From an uncultured Clostridia bacterium (lineage in GTDB: Bacteria; Bacillota; Clostridia; Christensenellales; CAG-917): a DNA stretch of 64,000 nt. The position numbers and the translations under genes are program-made. Below are positions 53,886 through 61,605 of this stretch, piece after piece; position 1 is the stretch's first letter; each line of letters starts with the position of its first letter. Under the pieces are notes generated by a model, which was not told where the DNA came from, made no database searches, and saw only the letters and a list, made by a program, of their open reading frames with translations. The stretch covers positions 156,345 through 220,344 of the forward strand of contig CALVQW010000001.1 in NCBI GenBank assembly GCA_944358385.1, read 5' to 3'.

Positions 53886-55907
53886 TTATTCCTCTTTGTC
53901 CTCGTCCGTGGGAGGAGTCTCGGTGACTGTGACGGTGACCTCCTCTTCCTCGGTGCCGTCGGAGGTGACGGTGGTGTCGACGGTCTCGTCCACCGTGACG
54001 GTGCTGCCGTCCGCGCCCTCCGCCACGAGTTTAGCCTCGTTGCGGCGCTTGATCTCGGCGACTGCCTCCTGCTGCTCCTTCTCGTTGAACTTGTAGAAGA
54101 AGATGGGGACGGCGGAGAGGATGAAGCTCAGAGCCGCGACCAGCATGAGCATGATCCACATGACGTCCTTGCCGCCCGCATCCAGCGCGCCGGGGTTGTT
54201 GGCGGTGACGCCCGCGATGTAGTAACCCATGACGCCGATGAACGCGCCGATCGCCATACCGATCTTGTTGATGAAGGTCTGCATCGCAAAGCAGATGCCT
54301 TCCGCTCTCTCGCCCGTCTTGAGTTCGAGATACTCGATGGTGTCGCCGATCATGGCGTAGGACACGATGTTGGTGAGACCGGACGGGATGCCGGAGACGA
54401 CGATGGCAAGCAGCGCGATGACGAGAGTCGCCGTCGAGGTGTAGTTGCCTTTGTCGATCGCCATACCGACGATGAACGCGATGAGGAGAGCCACGCCGCC
54501 CGCGATGTTCGTCCAGATGTAGGACTGTTTCTTACCTATCTTCTTGGTGAGGTAAGGCACCATGAGGGATGCGATAAGTCCGCCGGGGACGATGGCGATG
54601 GTGACCAGTGTGTAGAGACCTTCGCCGTGCATGCCCATGAAGTTGACGCTGTCAAGAACGTATTTGCAGAAGTAAAGTCCGCCCGTGTAGGTAAAGACCA
54701 TTCTCGCCGCGCCCAGGATGCCGGAGATTACGATGAGCATGAGGGGCTTGTTCTTGAACAGCAGGGAGAGGTTGTGCTTGAGAGACGGGGGCTTGATGTT
54801 GTCAAGCTCGCTCGCCCTCTCCTTGGTGCCCTTGAAGCCGACATAGAAGAGAGGCATACCGATGGCGACGCAGATGATCGCGGCGACGAAGTAGATCCAC
54901 TTGAGGTCGCTCTGCTTTTCACCGAGAGTGCCGTCCAGGATGGTCTGAAGGTCGCTTGCGGTCCATTCGCTCATGGGCTTATTGTTTATCAGCTCGCCGC
55001 CTTCGCTGTCCTCGCCTTCGTAAACGGCTTTCGCCTCAAGATACGCGTTGTAGACTGCGGAATCCTTGCCGAACTCTTCCAGGATGAAGTTTTCGAGAGT
55101 GCCGTAGTTTGCGGTGATGTTCGCAAACGTGCCGTCACGGTTGGCGTCAAAGTTGAGAGAGAAATCTTCGGTGGTGTCTCCGTCCTTGTCCACATCCGCA
55201 AGGTCGGGGACGATGATCTTGCCGCCCTCGCTGTCCACCGCGAACTGGATCTGGGAAACGATGCCCTGATAGGCGTTGATGTTGGTCTGCAAAGTGCCGG
55301 TCATACCGCTGGTGACCTGAGGCACCACGATGGTGACGATGCCCGCGCCGGCGGTGCAAAGCAGACGCGCTATGGTCAGCAGGTTGCCGCGGCGGAAGGT
55401 GTCGTTGGACATGCGGGAGTTCAGCCCCCAGTAAGGCACGTCGCAGACGGTGTACACCATGCCCCAGATTATGTACATGATGGACATTGCCGCAAAACCG
55501 CCGGGATTGGAAGGATACCACGGCAGGAAGCACAGGATGGTCACCACCGCAACGGGGATCGCCATCCATTTAAGATAAGGACGGCACTTGCCCCACGGGG
55601 TGCGCGTTCTGTCGACGATGGAACCCATGATCGGGTCGTTCAATGCGTCGTAAATTCGCGCAAACAGCATGAGGAGCGCGACCGCCAACGCACCGTAACC
55701 GATCGCATCCGTCATAAAGACGGTCAGATAAGAACCGATGATGGTGCAGATCAGGTTCTGACCGAAACCGCACAGAGAGTACGCAATACCCTCTTTCGGC
55801 TGCATTTCGCCGTCGCCGGGATAAGTGCCGAAAAGCTTGTGCCAAATGCTGCGCTTTTCGGTGCCGACCGCGGCGGTGCCGTTTTCCATGGTTTTCACAT
55901 CTTCCAT
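53886..55907 (-). CDS. GPH (MelB-type) sugar:cation symporter with extracellular insertion
   Basis: The 673-residue protein has the glycoside-pentoside-hexuronide transporter fold: SLCGFGQNLICTIIGSYLTV, LFARIYDALNDPIMGSIVDR and TRTPWGKCRPYL near the N-terminus, and GYYIAGVTANNPG near the end. About 130 extra residues (205-335) lie between helices 5 and 6, predicted outside. They include two acidic loops, DVDKDGDTTED and DANRDGT, reminiscent of calcium loops. The C-terminal 50 residues are Thr/Glu/Asp-rich. It probably imports glycosides or hexuronides; the GH3 enzyme (12787-15192) could process such sugars. Confidence 0.85.
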   Translation of the reverse strand: MEDVKTMENGTAAVGTEKRSIWHKLFGTYPGDGEMQPKEGIAYSLCGFGQNLICTIIGSYLTVFMTDAIGYGALAVALLMLFARIYDALNDPIMGSIVDRTRTPWGKCRPYLKWMAIPVAVVTILCFLPWYPSNPGGFAAMSIMYIIWGMVYTVCDVPYWGLNSRMSNDTFRRGNLLTIARLLCTAGAGIVTIVVPQVTSGMTGTLQTNINAYQGIVSQIQFAVDSEGGKIIVPDLADVDKDGDTTEDFSLNFDANRDGTFANITANYGTLENFILEEFGKDSAVYNAYLEAKAVYEGEDSEGGELINNKPMSEWTASDLQTILDGTLGEKQSDLKWIYFVAAIICVAIGMPLFYVGFKGTKERASELDNIKPPSLKHNLSLLFKNKPLMLIVISGILGAARMVFTYTGGLYFCKYVLDSVNFMGMHGEGLYTLVTIAIVPGGLIASLMVPYLTKKIGKKQSYIWTNIAGGVALLIAFIVGMAIDKGNYTSTATLVIALLAIVVSGIPSGLTNIVSYAMIGDTIEYLELKTGERAEGICFAMQTFINKIGMAIGAFIGVMGYYIAGVTANNPGALDAGGKDVMWIMLMLVAALSFILSAVPIFFYKFNEKEQQEAVAEIKRRNEAKLVAEGADGSTVTVDETVDTTVTSDGTEEEEVTVTVTETPPTDEDKEE

Positions 55908-56113
55908 AAAATACCCGCCTTACAAATTTTTAAGCAGTTAACAATACGGTTGGGCATATAAAACCCCCTCCGCAAAAGATATAAAACCACATTTCCGCAC
56001 ATTTGTCAAACAACGTCCGTAAAATCTTTTTTTCTATCCTCTTTTTTAATAGAAAATCAAGCTTTCGGCACTCGTCCATTCCTGCTTTCGCGGCGTGGTC
56101 CGCATCCCGTGTT

Positions 56114-56259
56114 CCGCCTCCGCCACAGCGAAAAAAATGCGCCCCCACGCTGTGGGTTCATCATTATGCAACTAAGAGTGGCGGAGGGATGTTCGCCATA
56201 AGGGTAGGGTTTTGTATGGGTGCAACATTTTGGCAAACTTCATTGCTCTTTCAAACCAT
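56114..56259. repeat. 146-bp repeat, copy R1
   Basis: It begins CCGCCTCCGCC and ends TTTCAAACCAT. Copy R2 at 56680-56825 has the same length, and the last 78 bp are identical. The first third contains the small palindrome CCCACGCTGTGGG, shared also with R3. Confidence 0.85.
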
Positions 56260-56537
56260 GCCGGACCGGAATAATACGAACCGGGTTCGGCGCCGCCGAT
56301 TTCCGCCTGAACCGCGTCATTCGCCTTGCTAATACGGGTCAAGTATTAGCTGCGGCGACTTCCTTGCTCAGCCAAAAATCGGCAGGCGCGGAACTGCTCG
56401 CACCTCAGAGCAAGAAATTTTCGGATGATGTTGCACGGGCGGAACGCAGGCAATAGTATACATATTGGCAAGTTTCGACTGTGCAAAAGCGCCGAAAAGA
56501 ATTGCTCCGAGGCCGGTTCGTATTATTCCGGTCCGGC
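56260..56537. mobile_element. MITE-like element with 25-bp terminal inverted repeats
   Basis: The left end starts GCCGGACCGGAATA (56260) and the right end finishes TATTCCGGTCCGGC (56537); the 25-bp ends are perfect inverted repeats. An AT (or CAT) dinucleotide/trinucleotide borders both ends. The nearby R2-S2 junction (56825-56829) shows the same flanks joined without the element, so it is an insertion of about 278 bp. It has no coding capacity; an internal hairpin GCTAATAC/GTATTAGC lies at 56328-56350. A transposase acting in trans would be needed. Confidence 0.8.
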
Positions 56538-56542
56538 ATAGT

Positions 56543-56580
56543 AAAGGGCGAAAGCGTCTTGCTACGCAAGCCGCCGAACC
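56543..56580. repeat. 38-bp repeat, copy S1
   Basis: It starts AAAGGGCGAAAGCG and is identical to 56829-56866. It follows R1, separated by the MITE-like element. Confidence 0.85.
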
Positions 56581-56679
56581 CTGCGGCAACAGACTTTTGG
56601 GCACATGTTTAAATAAGTATATGTCCGGATCTGTCCTTGCGCAGAATGACTTTATGCCGCAAGGATTCGCCCTCTTTCT

Positions 56680-56825
56680 CCGCCTCCGCCACAACAAAAA
56701 AACGCGCCCCCACGCTGTGGGTTCGCAAAGTGCACAACTAAGAGTGACGGAGGGATGTTCGCCATAAGGGTAGGGTTTTGTATGGGTGCAACATTTTGGC
56801 AAACTTCATTGCTCTTTCAAACCAT
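56680..56825. repeat. 146-bp repeat, copy R2
   Basis: Partner of R1 (56114-56259). It is directly followed by S2, showing the uninterrupted arrangement. Confidence 0.85.
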
Positions 56826-56828
56826 AGG

Positions 56829-56866
56829 AAAGGGCGAAAGCGTCTTGCTACGCAAGCCGCCGAACC
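56829..56866. repeat. 38-bp repeat, copy S2
   Basis: Identical to S1 at 56543-56580. Confidence 0.85.
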
Positions 56867-56931
56867 TCGCCGCATACGCTATGTGCCTCTTTTCCGGCAA
56901 CGTTAAAATGGAATATCGAACGAACGCATTT

Positions 56932-57002
56932 TGCGGCGTGGTTCGCATCCTTTACTTCGCCTCCGCCACAACAAAAAAATGCGCCCCCGCGCTGTGGGTT
57001 CG
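56932..57002. repeat. Partial repeat R3 overlapping the recombinase 3' end
   Basis: It matches 56090-56160 (GCGGCGTGGTTCGCATCC and GCGCCCCCGCGCTGTGGG against near-identical words). It lies across the last codons of the serine recombinase, so the stop codon of that gene is supplied by the repeat. Confidence 0.7.
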
Positions 57003-58550
57003 CATTTTTCTGCTGTGGCGGGACGGGTCACTTCGCGTTTGAACTCCCATTACAGTTTCGAGAGCGGTTATTGTGTCCTCGAAGGTTATCTCTTCGATTT
57101 CCTTGCCGCCTTTTATGTTGAAGTAGATATAGGTATTTTCATCGCTAACATACACTTTGTAGACCAAGTTGTCAATTAGGCGGCGTCTGAATTCTAAATC
57201 GTTCACATCGCCTTGCAGTATCATATTTATGAACGCAACGATGTCTTTTTCGGTCAGCTTTTGCCCACGCTCAAGAATGAGCTGGGCTTTTAATTTCTCC
57301 AAGTCTGCCAGCAGGACTTCGCATTCTTGCATTCGCTTTTCGATACGCTGTTTTAGCAGAGGGCTTTTCGCTTCTATAAAGGCGTTCGCTGCCGCATCTG
57401 CTTCGTCCTGTATATCGGCGATCCTTTTGCGGATGGATTTAAGTTCGCTTTCATCGGTACGGGAGTCAAAGTATTTCAAGACATCTTGGACGATGATCGC
57501 GAGGTTGGCTTCATCCGATAGGAACGCCACGACATTTTGCACGACATACTTTTCCAGCTTGTCTTTGTGTTCGATCCGCTTAGTGCAAAGTTTCTTTTTC
57601 TTCTTTTTGCATTCGTAATAGTAATACTTTTTCCCGGTCTTACTTTGACCGCCTCCCGCTACCATTTCGGTTCCGCAATGTCCGCAGAATAGTTTGCCAG
57701 TCAGGAGATACGGCTCTCTTGCGGTTTCCTTGCCGCCCAAGCAGTAACGGTTTTCGGCAAGCCGCTGTTGCACCCTATCAAAAGTGTCTTTGTCGATGAT
57801 GGCGGGATACATATTTGTGCAGAGCCTGTCGCCGAAATAGAATTCGCCCGTGTATTTTGGGTTTGTCATATAATGGTCAAAGGTTTTGTGGGTAACAGGT
57901 TTGCCTTTTACCCTGATGCCCTGTGAATTAAGCACTTCCGCGATTTGCTTTTTGCTTACGCCCTTATCATATTGCTCGAAGACATAGCGCATCACTTTGG
58001 CTTCTTCTTCGTTGATGATCACACGCTTTATGAACTTGCCTTGTTTGCCGGGTATCGGTTCCAATTCGAGCTGATAGCCGTAAATGATAAATCCGCCGCA
58101 GAAAGTACCGTTTGCCACGCTGGTGTCAAGCCCGTCGCGGACTCTTTTGGAAAGCCTTTTACTGTATTTCTCGGCATTCCATTCAAGGAACATCTCATAA
58201 AACTCGCCACCTTCGTCTTCGGCAATCGGTTCCAATGCCGATATGACCTTGACTCCGTATTTTTCTTTCAGCATCTCTTTATAGATGATGCTGTCGCGGC
58301 GATTTCGGGCGAACCTATCGAACATATACACGATAATGTACTGAAAGGTGCCTGTTTTTGCGTCGGCAATCATCTTCTGAAATGCCGGACGGGCGTCGTT
58401 AGTTCCCGTTCTGGCTTTATCGGTGTAAAGATTGACGACATCCAAGCCCTTGCTTTCGGCGTATTCTTTGCAGATACGCACCTGCGCTTCGATGCTTTGT
58501 TCGTTCTGTCCGTGAGAACTGAAACGAGCGTATATGACACAATTTTCCAT
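56952..58550 (-). CDS. Large serine recombinase
   Basis: The roughly 532-residue protein has the resolvase catalytic domain (CVIYARFSSHGQNEQSIEAQ, Ser11), then the recombinase domain, a zinc ribbon (LFCGHCGTEM with a second pair CKKKKKKLC) and a coiled coil. Such enzymes integrate and excise ICEs and phages. The last 30 residues (from QTRSDPSRHSRKMRTH) are encoded by repeat R3 and are unlike family members, so the native C-terminus was probably altered at the junction. GGAGTG precedes the ATG at 58550. It marks the likely left end of the mobile element. Confidence 0.93.
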   Translation of the reverse strand: MENCVIYARFSSHGQNEQSIEAQVRICKEYAESKGLDVVNLYTDKARTGTNDARPAFQKMIADAKTGTFQYIIVYMFDRFARNRRDSIIYKEMLKEKYGVKVISALEPIAEDEGGEFYEMFLEWNAEKYSKRLSKRVRDGLDTSVANGTFCGGFIIYGYQLELEPIPGKQGKFIKRVIINEEEAKVMRYVFEQYDKGVSKKQIAEVLNSQGIRVKGKPVTHKTFDHYMTNPKYTGEFYFGDRLCTNMYPAIIDKDTFDRVQQRLAENRYCLGGKETAREPYLLTGKLFCGHCGTEMVAGGGQSKTGKKYYYYECKKKKKKLCTKRIEHKDKLEKYVVQNVVAFLSDEANLAIIVQDVLKYFDSRTDESELKSIRKRIADIQDEADAAANAFIEAKSPLLKQRIEKRMQECEVLLADLEKLKAQLILERGQKLTEKDIVAFINMILQGDVNDLEFRRRLIDNLVYKVYVSDENTYIYFNIKGGKEIEEITFEDTITALETVMGVQTRSDPSRHSRKMRTHSAGAHFFVVAEAK

Positions 58551-58580
58551 GAGGGACACTCCTTTGCTCAATTTGTTTGA

Positions 58581-58724
58581 GCTATTGCCTTTTGCAACCC
58601 CTAAAGCCGACCTCAGTAGAAAAAGGTCAAGGAAACAGGCAATGTTTTATGCTTAACGAGGGATAAACATTGCCCCTTGAACTTTTTCGCTGAGGGAGGA
58701 ACCTCCCCGCCAAAAGGCAATAGC
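58581..58724. other. Long nested inverted repeat between recombinase and LexA-like genes
   Basis: The outer arm GCTATTGCCTTTTG (58581-58594) pairs perfectly with CAAAAGGCAATAGC (58711-58724). Inside are CCTCAG / CTGAGG, AAAAAGGTCAAGG / CCTTGAACTTTTT (12 of 13) and GGCAATGTTTTAT / ATAAACATTGCC (one bulge). The plus strand continues into TTTTTTTT at 58728-58735. It could be a small RNA with terminator, an antisense regulator of the recombinase, or a transfer/recombination site. Confidence 0.75.
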
Positions 58725-58765
58725 AAATTTTTTTTGCTCTTCTGTCTTTTTGCCACGCAAAAGGC

Positions 58766-58821
58766 TTGACTTCTAAATTCATTATAGCTAAAATATAATC
58801 ATAACGCAACAAAAATTGCGT
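58766..58821 (+). promoter_or_regulatory. Promoter and operator of the LexA-like gene
   Basis: TTGACT (58766-58771), 17-bp spacer and TAAAAT (58789-58794). ACGCAA (58804-58809) and TTGCGT (58816-58821) form an inverted repeat with a 6-bp centre at the predicted start site, with another AACGCA half-site at 58832. This is the likely self-binding site of the repressor. Confidence 0.7.
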
Positions 58822-58849
58822 AATAAATCCAAAACGCAGGAAAATTATT

Positions 58850-59458
58850 ATGAAGGTAATGAGCGAAAGCGTCTTTAACTCTATTATAGAGTTTATAGAC
58901 GAATACTTCTTTACAAACAATACCGTCCCTACAATGCAGGAGATCGCGGACGCAATAAAGCTAAACAAGAGCAATGTGAGCCGAAATCTTCAAGTGATGA
59001 AAGAACGCGGTTTGATAGAGGCAACAGGCGGTTGGCGAGGGATCAGGACAAAAAAGATGGCAAAGGTCTTGGCGGACACAGTCCGAGTCCCTATCGTAGG
59101 CAGCATTGCTTGTGGCACGCCTATGCTTGCTGAGGAGAACATTGAAAGTTACATTCCCATCTCCTCTTCGATACTCGGAACGGGTAACTTTTTTGCGCTC
59201 CATGCCCGCGGCAACAGTATGGTAAACGCAAATATTGAGGACGGTGACTTTGTTATTGTCCGTCAGCAGAACACGGCGGAAGAAGGACAGATCATCGTAG
59301 CGTTGATAGACGACGAGGCGACATTGAAGCGGTTCTACACTGATAGACGAAGGCGCAAAGTCAGGTTGCACCCTGAAAACGACGAGATGGAGGATATGTA
59401 TTTCGACAGCATAGACATTCAAGGCATAGTCGTCAAGGTGATCAAGGATGTCGTTTAG
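58850..59458 (+). CDS. LexA-like self-cleaving repressor (S24 family)
   Basis: The 202-residue protein has a winged helix (PTMQEIADAIKLNKSNVSRN, 27-46) and a LexA/UmuD peptidase domain with Ser123 (GNSMVNANI) and Lys160 (EATLKRF). The cleavage site reads IACGTP, a Cys88-Gly89 bond as in UmuD rather than the Ala-Gly of LexA. It probably represses the mobile element until DNA damage. It is divergent from the recombinase. A second in-frame ATG at 58859 is possible. Confidence 0.9.
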   Translation: MKVMSESVFNSIIEFIDEYFFTNNTVPTMQEIADAIKLNKSNVSRNLQVMKERGLIEATGGWRGIRTKKMAKVLADTVRVPIVGSIACGTPMLAEENIESYIPISSSILGTGNFFALHARGNSMVNANIEDGDFVIVRQQNTAEEGQIIVALIDDEATLKRFYTDRRRRKVRLHPENDEMEDMYFDSIDIQGIVVKVIKDVV

Positions 59459-59473
59459 GAGTAGAAAGAACGG

Positions 59474-59746
59474 ATGGCAAGCGCTGTAAAGTATGTGAAG
59501 ACCTATGTTGATGTGCTGGTAAAGATGCGCACGGACGGAACATTTATTCCCGTAAAGGTTCTGTGGGATGAGCGAGAATTCGATGTGGACAGCGTTGTGA
59601 AGATCACGATGTCTCCGCCTCAATTCGTTGGCAGTAGCAGCACTATCAAATATTTGGTCAAATTATGCGGACAGGAGCGAGCGCTATATCTGGAAGATAA
59701 TCCGCGAAGGTGGTTTATCGAAAAGCCTGTCGTGCAGTTTGTGTAA
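59474..59746 (+). CDS. Small hypothetical protein downstream of the LexA-like repressor
   Basis: The 90-residue protein (MASAVKYVKTYVDVLVKMRT at the start) is mostly beta strands with DGTFIPVKVLWDERE and ends KPVVQFV. I do not recognise a named family. It starts 15 bp after the repressor, so it is probably in the same transcript and induced with it. Its size and position recall small proteins next to LexA homologues on clostridial mobile elements. Confidence 0.7.
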   Translation: MASAVKYVKTYVDVLVKMRTDGTFIPVKVLWDEREFDVDSVVKITMSPPQFVGSSSTIKYLVKLCGQERALYLEDNPRRWFIEKPVVQFV

Positions 59747-59770
59747 TGTCACGAAAAGGAGGTGTTGCTT

Positions 59771-59932
59771 GTGTTATCGAAAGTCTACTGTTCAAAATGT
59801 GGGAGGAGATGCGAAGATGTAGAAAGGAACGGAAAGGAATTGAGTTTTGTGTGTGCAAAGTGCGGAACTCGACATGATGTCAAAGTATTAGACCGAGACG
59901 AGATGTCGGAAAAATGCCCTGATTCGGAGTGA
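59771..59932 (+). CDS. Small zinc-ribbon protein
   Basis: The 53-residue reading frame starts at GTG after AAAGGAGGTG (7-nt spacing) and has VYCSKCGRRC and FVCAKCGTRH, two CxxC pairs of a zinc ribbon. The C-terminus is acidic. It is not a recognised family; it could bind nucleic acid or a protein partner. Confidence 0.75.
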   Translation: MLSKVYCSKCGRRCEDVERNGKELSFVCAKCGTRHDVKVLDRDEMSEKCPDSE

Positions 59933-59942
59933 GTGATCAGGG

Positions 59943-60078
59943 TTAAACAATTTAATCGGATGCCCTACGATAACAGGGCCGGTCAATAAGCGTGGCATAC
60001 CGTGTGGAGGGACGCCCAGCCCCCACAATGCGGTTGTCAAATACCCGCGAAGTGACTATGGGGAAAGGAGGATAATAA
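59943..60078 (+). ncRNA. Candidate structured leader between two zinc-ribbon genes
   Basis: The gap contains the hairpin GCCCT (59962-59966) / AGGGC (59975-59979). A second stem is made of GCAT plus TGTGG and their partners CCACA plus ATGC (59996-60031). The word GGCATACCG also occurs in the leader near 60330. No reading frame with a start signal is seen. The identity is unknown. Confidence 0.4.
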
Positions 60079-60080
60079 GT

Positions 60081-60260
60081 ATGACATTAAAGCCCATTAC
60101 TTGTCCTCAATGCGGGAAATTATTGTGCCGTGCAAAAATAGGCAGCGAAGTGGAATTACATTGCCATGTCTGCAAGATAGTCGTTCAAGGCACGGTAGAT
60201 AAAGACGGTGGCGTTCACGCATTGCCGCTCGCAGTTAAGTCGAAAAAATCAAGAGCTTGA
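60081..60260 (+). CDS. Com-like zinc-finger protein
   Basis: The 59-residue protein has ITCPQCGKLLCRAKIGSEVE and LHCHVCKIVV, a CxxC-x(n)-CxxC pattern like the Mu Com translational regulator family. AAAGGAGG precedes the ATG at 60081. In Mu, Com unfolds an mRNA hairpin to activate translation; structured leaders here make a comparable role conceivable but unproven. Confidence 0.7.
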   Translation: MTLKPITCPQCGKLLCRAKIGSEVELHCHVCKIVVQGTVDKDGGVHALPLAVKSKKSRA

Positions 60261-60289
60261 CGCAGCGTAAAATATAGGAAGAAGCTACA

Positions 60290-60450
60290 ACTGAATAATT
60301 GAGGAACGGCAGAATAAAACCTGTACTCGGCATACCGAAGAGTATCGAAGCGAACCGTTAAGAGGTACTACCCGTTCCAAGAGATTGTTAGTCAAGCACA
60401 TAGTGTTTGGCGCAGAGGCTGGATACGGCAGACCTTAAAGGTTGAAATAA
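60290..60450 (+). ncRNA. Candidate structured RNA upstream of the sigma-like gene
   Basis: GGAACGG (60303-60309) pairs with CCGTTCC (60372-60378) around a hairpin built on TACTCGG and CCGAAGAGTA (60324-60344). A GGTT/AACC stem follows. No open frame with a start signal is present in 60261-60661. Two terminator hairpins follow, suggesting a small transcript or an attenuator. Confidence 0.45.
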
Positions 60451-60524
60451 GAACCGCGAAGAGCCCTGACAATAGAGCCAAGTCACAATAGAAGTGACGA
60501 GCCTATTGTCGGGGTTCTTTTTTA
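60451..60524 (+). terminator. Large terminator hairpin 1
   Basis: CCCTGACAATAG (60464-60475) pairs with CTATTGTCGGGG (60502-60513), with an inner GTCAC/GTGAC stem and outer GAACC/GGTTC, followed by TTTTTT. Confidence 0.8.
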
Positions 60525-60546
60525 TTCCCGAAAATCGGCGCCTTCT

Positions 60547-60589
60547 CCCGATGGCAGTGACTTGGTTCACTGCTGTCGGGTCTTTTTTT
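60547..60589 (+). terminator. Terminator hairpin 2
   Basis: CCCGATGGCAGTGA (60547-60560) pairs with TCACTGCTGTCGGG (60567-60580) through two wobble pairs, followed by a run of T's. It is the second strong terminator within 130 bp and precedes the sigma-like gene. Confidence 0.82.
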
Positions 60590-60661
60590 GTTTTCAAAGA
60601 TTTCCGACAGCGATTTAGAAAAATCGCTCGCCCCCATTGAGCACAAGGGGAAGGAAATCAC

Positions 60662-61060
60662 ATGAAAAAGATCAGTTATGAAATCAACGGCACCCATGTT
60701 GAGGTCGAAGTTACGGACGAATTTGCCGCACTGTATGAGCAGATGGATGAAGAGGAAAAGCGCGTAAATCGCAAAGAAACACGGCGACATCAGTCGTTGG
60801 AAACTCTTGTAGAAGGCGGATTCCAAATAGCCGATCCGGACTCCGACATTGAAGAAACTCTGATAAAACAGCACGACATTGACCGGCTGCACCGTGCGTT
60901 AGCCGTTTTAACAGATGACCAAAAATGGCTGGTGGAGCAAGTGTTTTATTATGGGCGCAAGCAGTCGGAAATAGCGGCCGAATTGGGCATAGATCCTACC
61001 TCAATTAGAGACAGACTACGAGCAATTTATAAGAAAGTAAAAAAAATTTTCAGTAAATGA
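60662..61060 (+). CDS. Sigma-70-like factor, region 4 type
   Basis: The 132-residue protein has a region 4-like helix-turn-helix (LTDDQKWLVEQVFYYGRKQS followed by EIAAELGIDPTSIRDRL) and an N-terminal helical part with RRHQSLETLVEGGF. Similar small sigma-like proteins are common on clostridial conjugative elements (Tn916 Orf7-like). GGGGAAGG precedes the ATG. The two terminators upstream suggest its expression may be attenuated. Confidence 0.82.
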   Translation: MKKISYEINGTHVEVEVTDEFAALYEQMDEEEKRVNRKETRRHQSLETLVEGGFQIADPDSDIEETLIKQHDIDRLHRALAVLTDDQKWLVEQVFYYGRKQSEIAAELGIDPTSIRDRLRAIYKKVKKIFSK

Positions 61061-61132
61061 CCCCATTTTTGCCTTTTTCGTGGCTTCTAAGTGAGGGGGT
61101 TGATAAGACACCTTGCAAAAAGGAGTGATCGG

Positions 61133-61387
61133 ATGGTCGAAAGGTATCAAATGGTAGCTTGTATCGGGCTAAGAAAAAGCGAATCGGATGAGATGGTCAC
61201 GGTGCCGTTGTATGTCAAGGTTCGTGTGGAAGAAGGCAGCCCCCTACCGGCGGAACAGGAAGATATGATCCATCGGATTTCCGAATGCATGATGCGTCGG
61301 TATGAACAGCAACTTGCTGATTTCATAAAAAACAAACGAAAAGGAGAAGGCAAAAATGAGCAAGACCGAACGCGAAAGACTGTATGA
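61133..61387 (+). CDS. Hypothetical protein of the mobile element
   Basis: The 84-residue product (MVERYQMVACIGLRKSESDE at the start) has an acidic-hydrophobic N-terminal half and a basic tail. No family is recognised. AAAGGAG lies 8 nt before the ATG at 61133; the longer open frame from 61091 has no such site. It overlaps the next gene by 32 bp in another frame. Confidence 0.65.
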   Translation: MVERYQMVACIGLRKSESDEMVTVPLYVKVRVEEGSPLPAEQEDMIHRISECMMRRYEQQLADFIKNKRKGEGKNEQDRTRKTV

Positions 61388-61598
61388 GAATGTCTATCGG
61401 ACGCGCGATTACATAGTAAAGCAAGAGCTTTACCTGATCGTTGACGCCGAACAGAACAATGCCGTTTTGAGTGTGGACACTTATTACCGCAGAACGCTCG
61501 TACGCGACAGCAAGTACCAGCTTCTGTATAAAGACCGCAAACACATCAACGGCAAGCGTCTTCCGTCGAACACTTACATCCGTATGTACATCGACTGA
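61356..61598 (+). CDS. Hypothetical protein of the mobile element
   Basis: The 80-residue protein starts MSKTERERLYENVYRTRDYI after AAAAGGAGAAGG, and has LYLIVDAEQNNAVLSVDTYY. No family is recognised. Together with the preceding gene it may form a translationally coupled pair. Confidence 0.65.
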   Translation: MSKTERERLYENVYRTRDYIVKQELYLIVDAEQNNAVLSVDTYYRRTLVRDSKYQLLYKDRKHINGKRLPSNTYIRMYID

Positions 61599-61605
61599 CC
61601 GAGGC

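Noticed and set aside
56258..56539. Invertible promoter switch controlled by the serine recombinase
   Set aside because: The inverted repeats fit such a switch, but the empty-site copy at 56825-56829 explains them better as ends of an inserted element, and no outward promoter was found inside.
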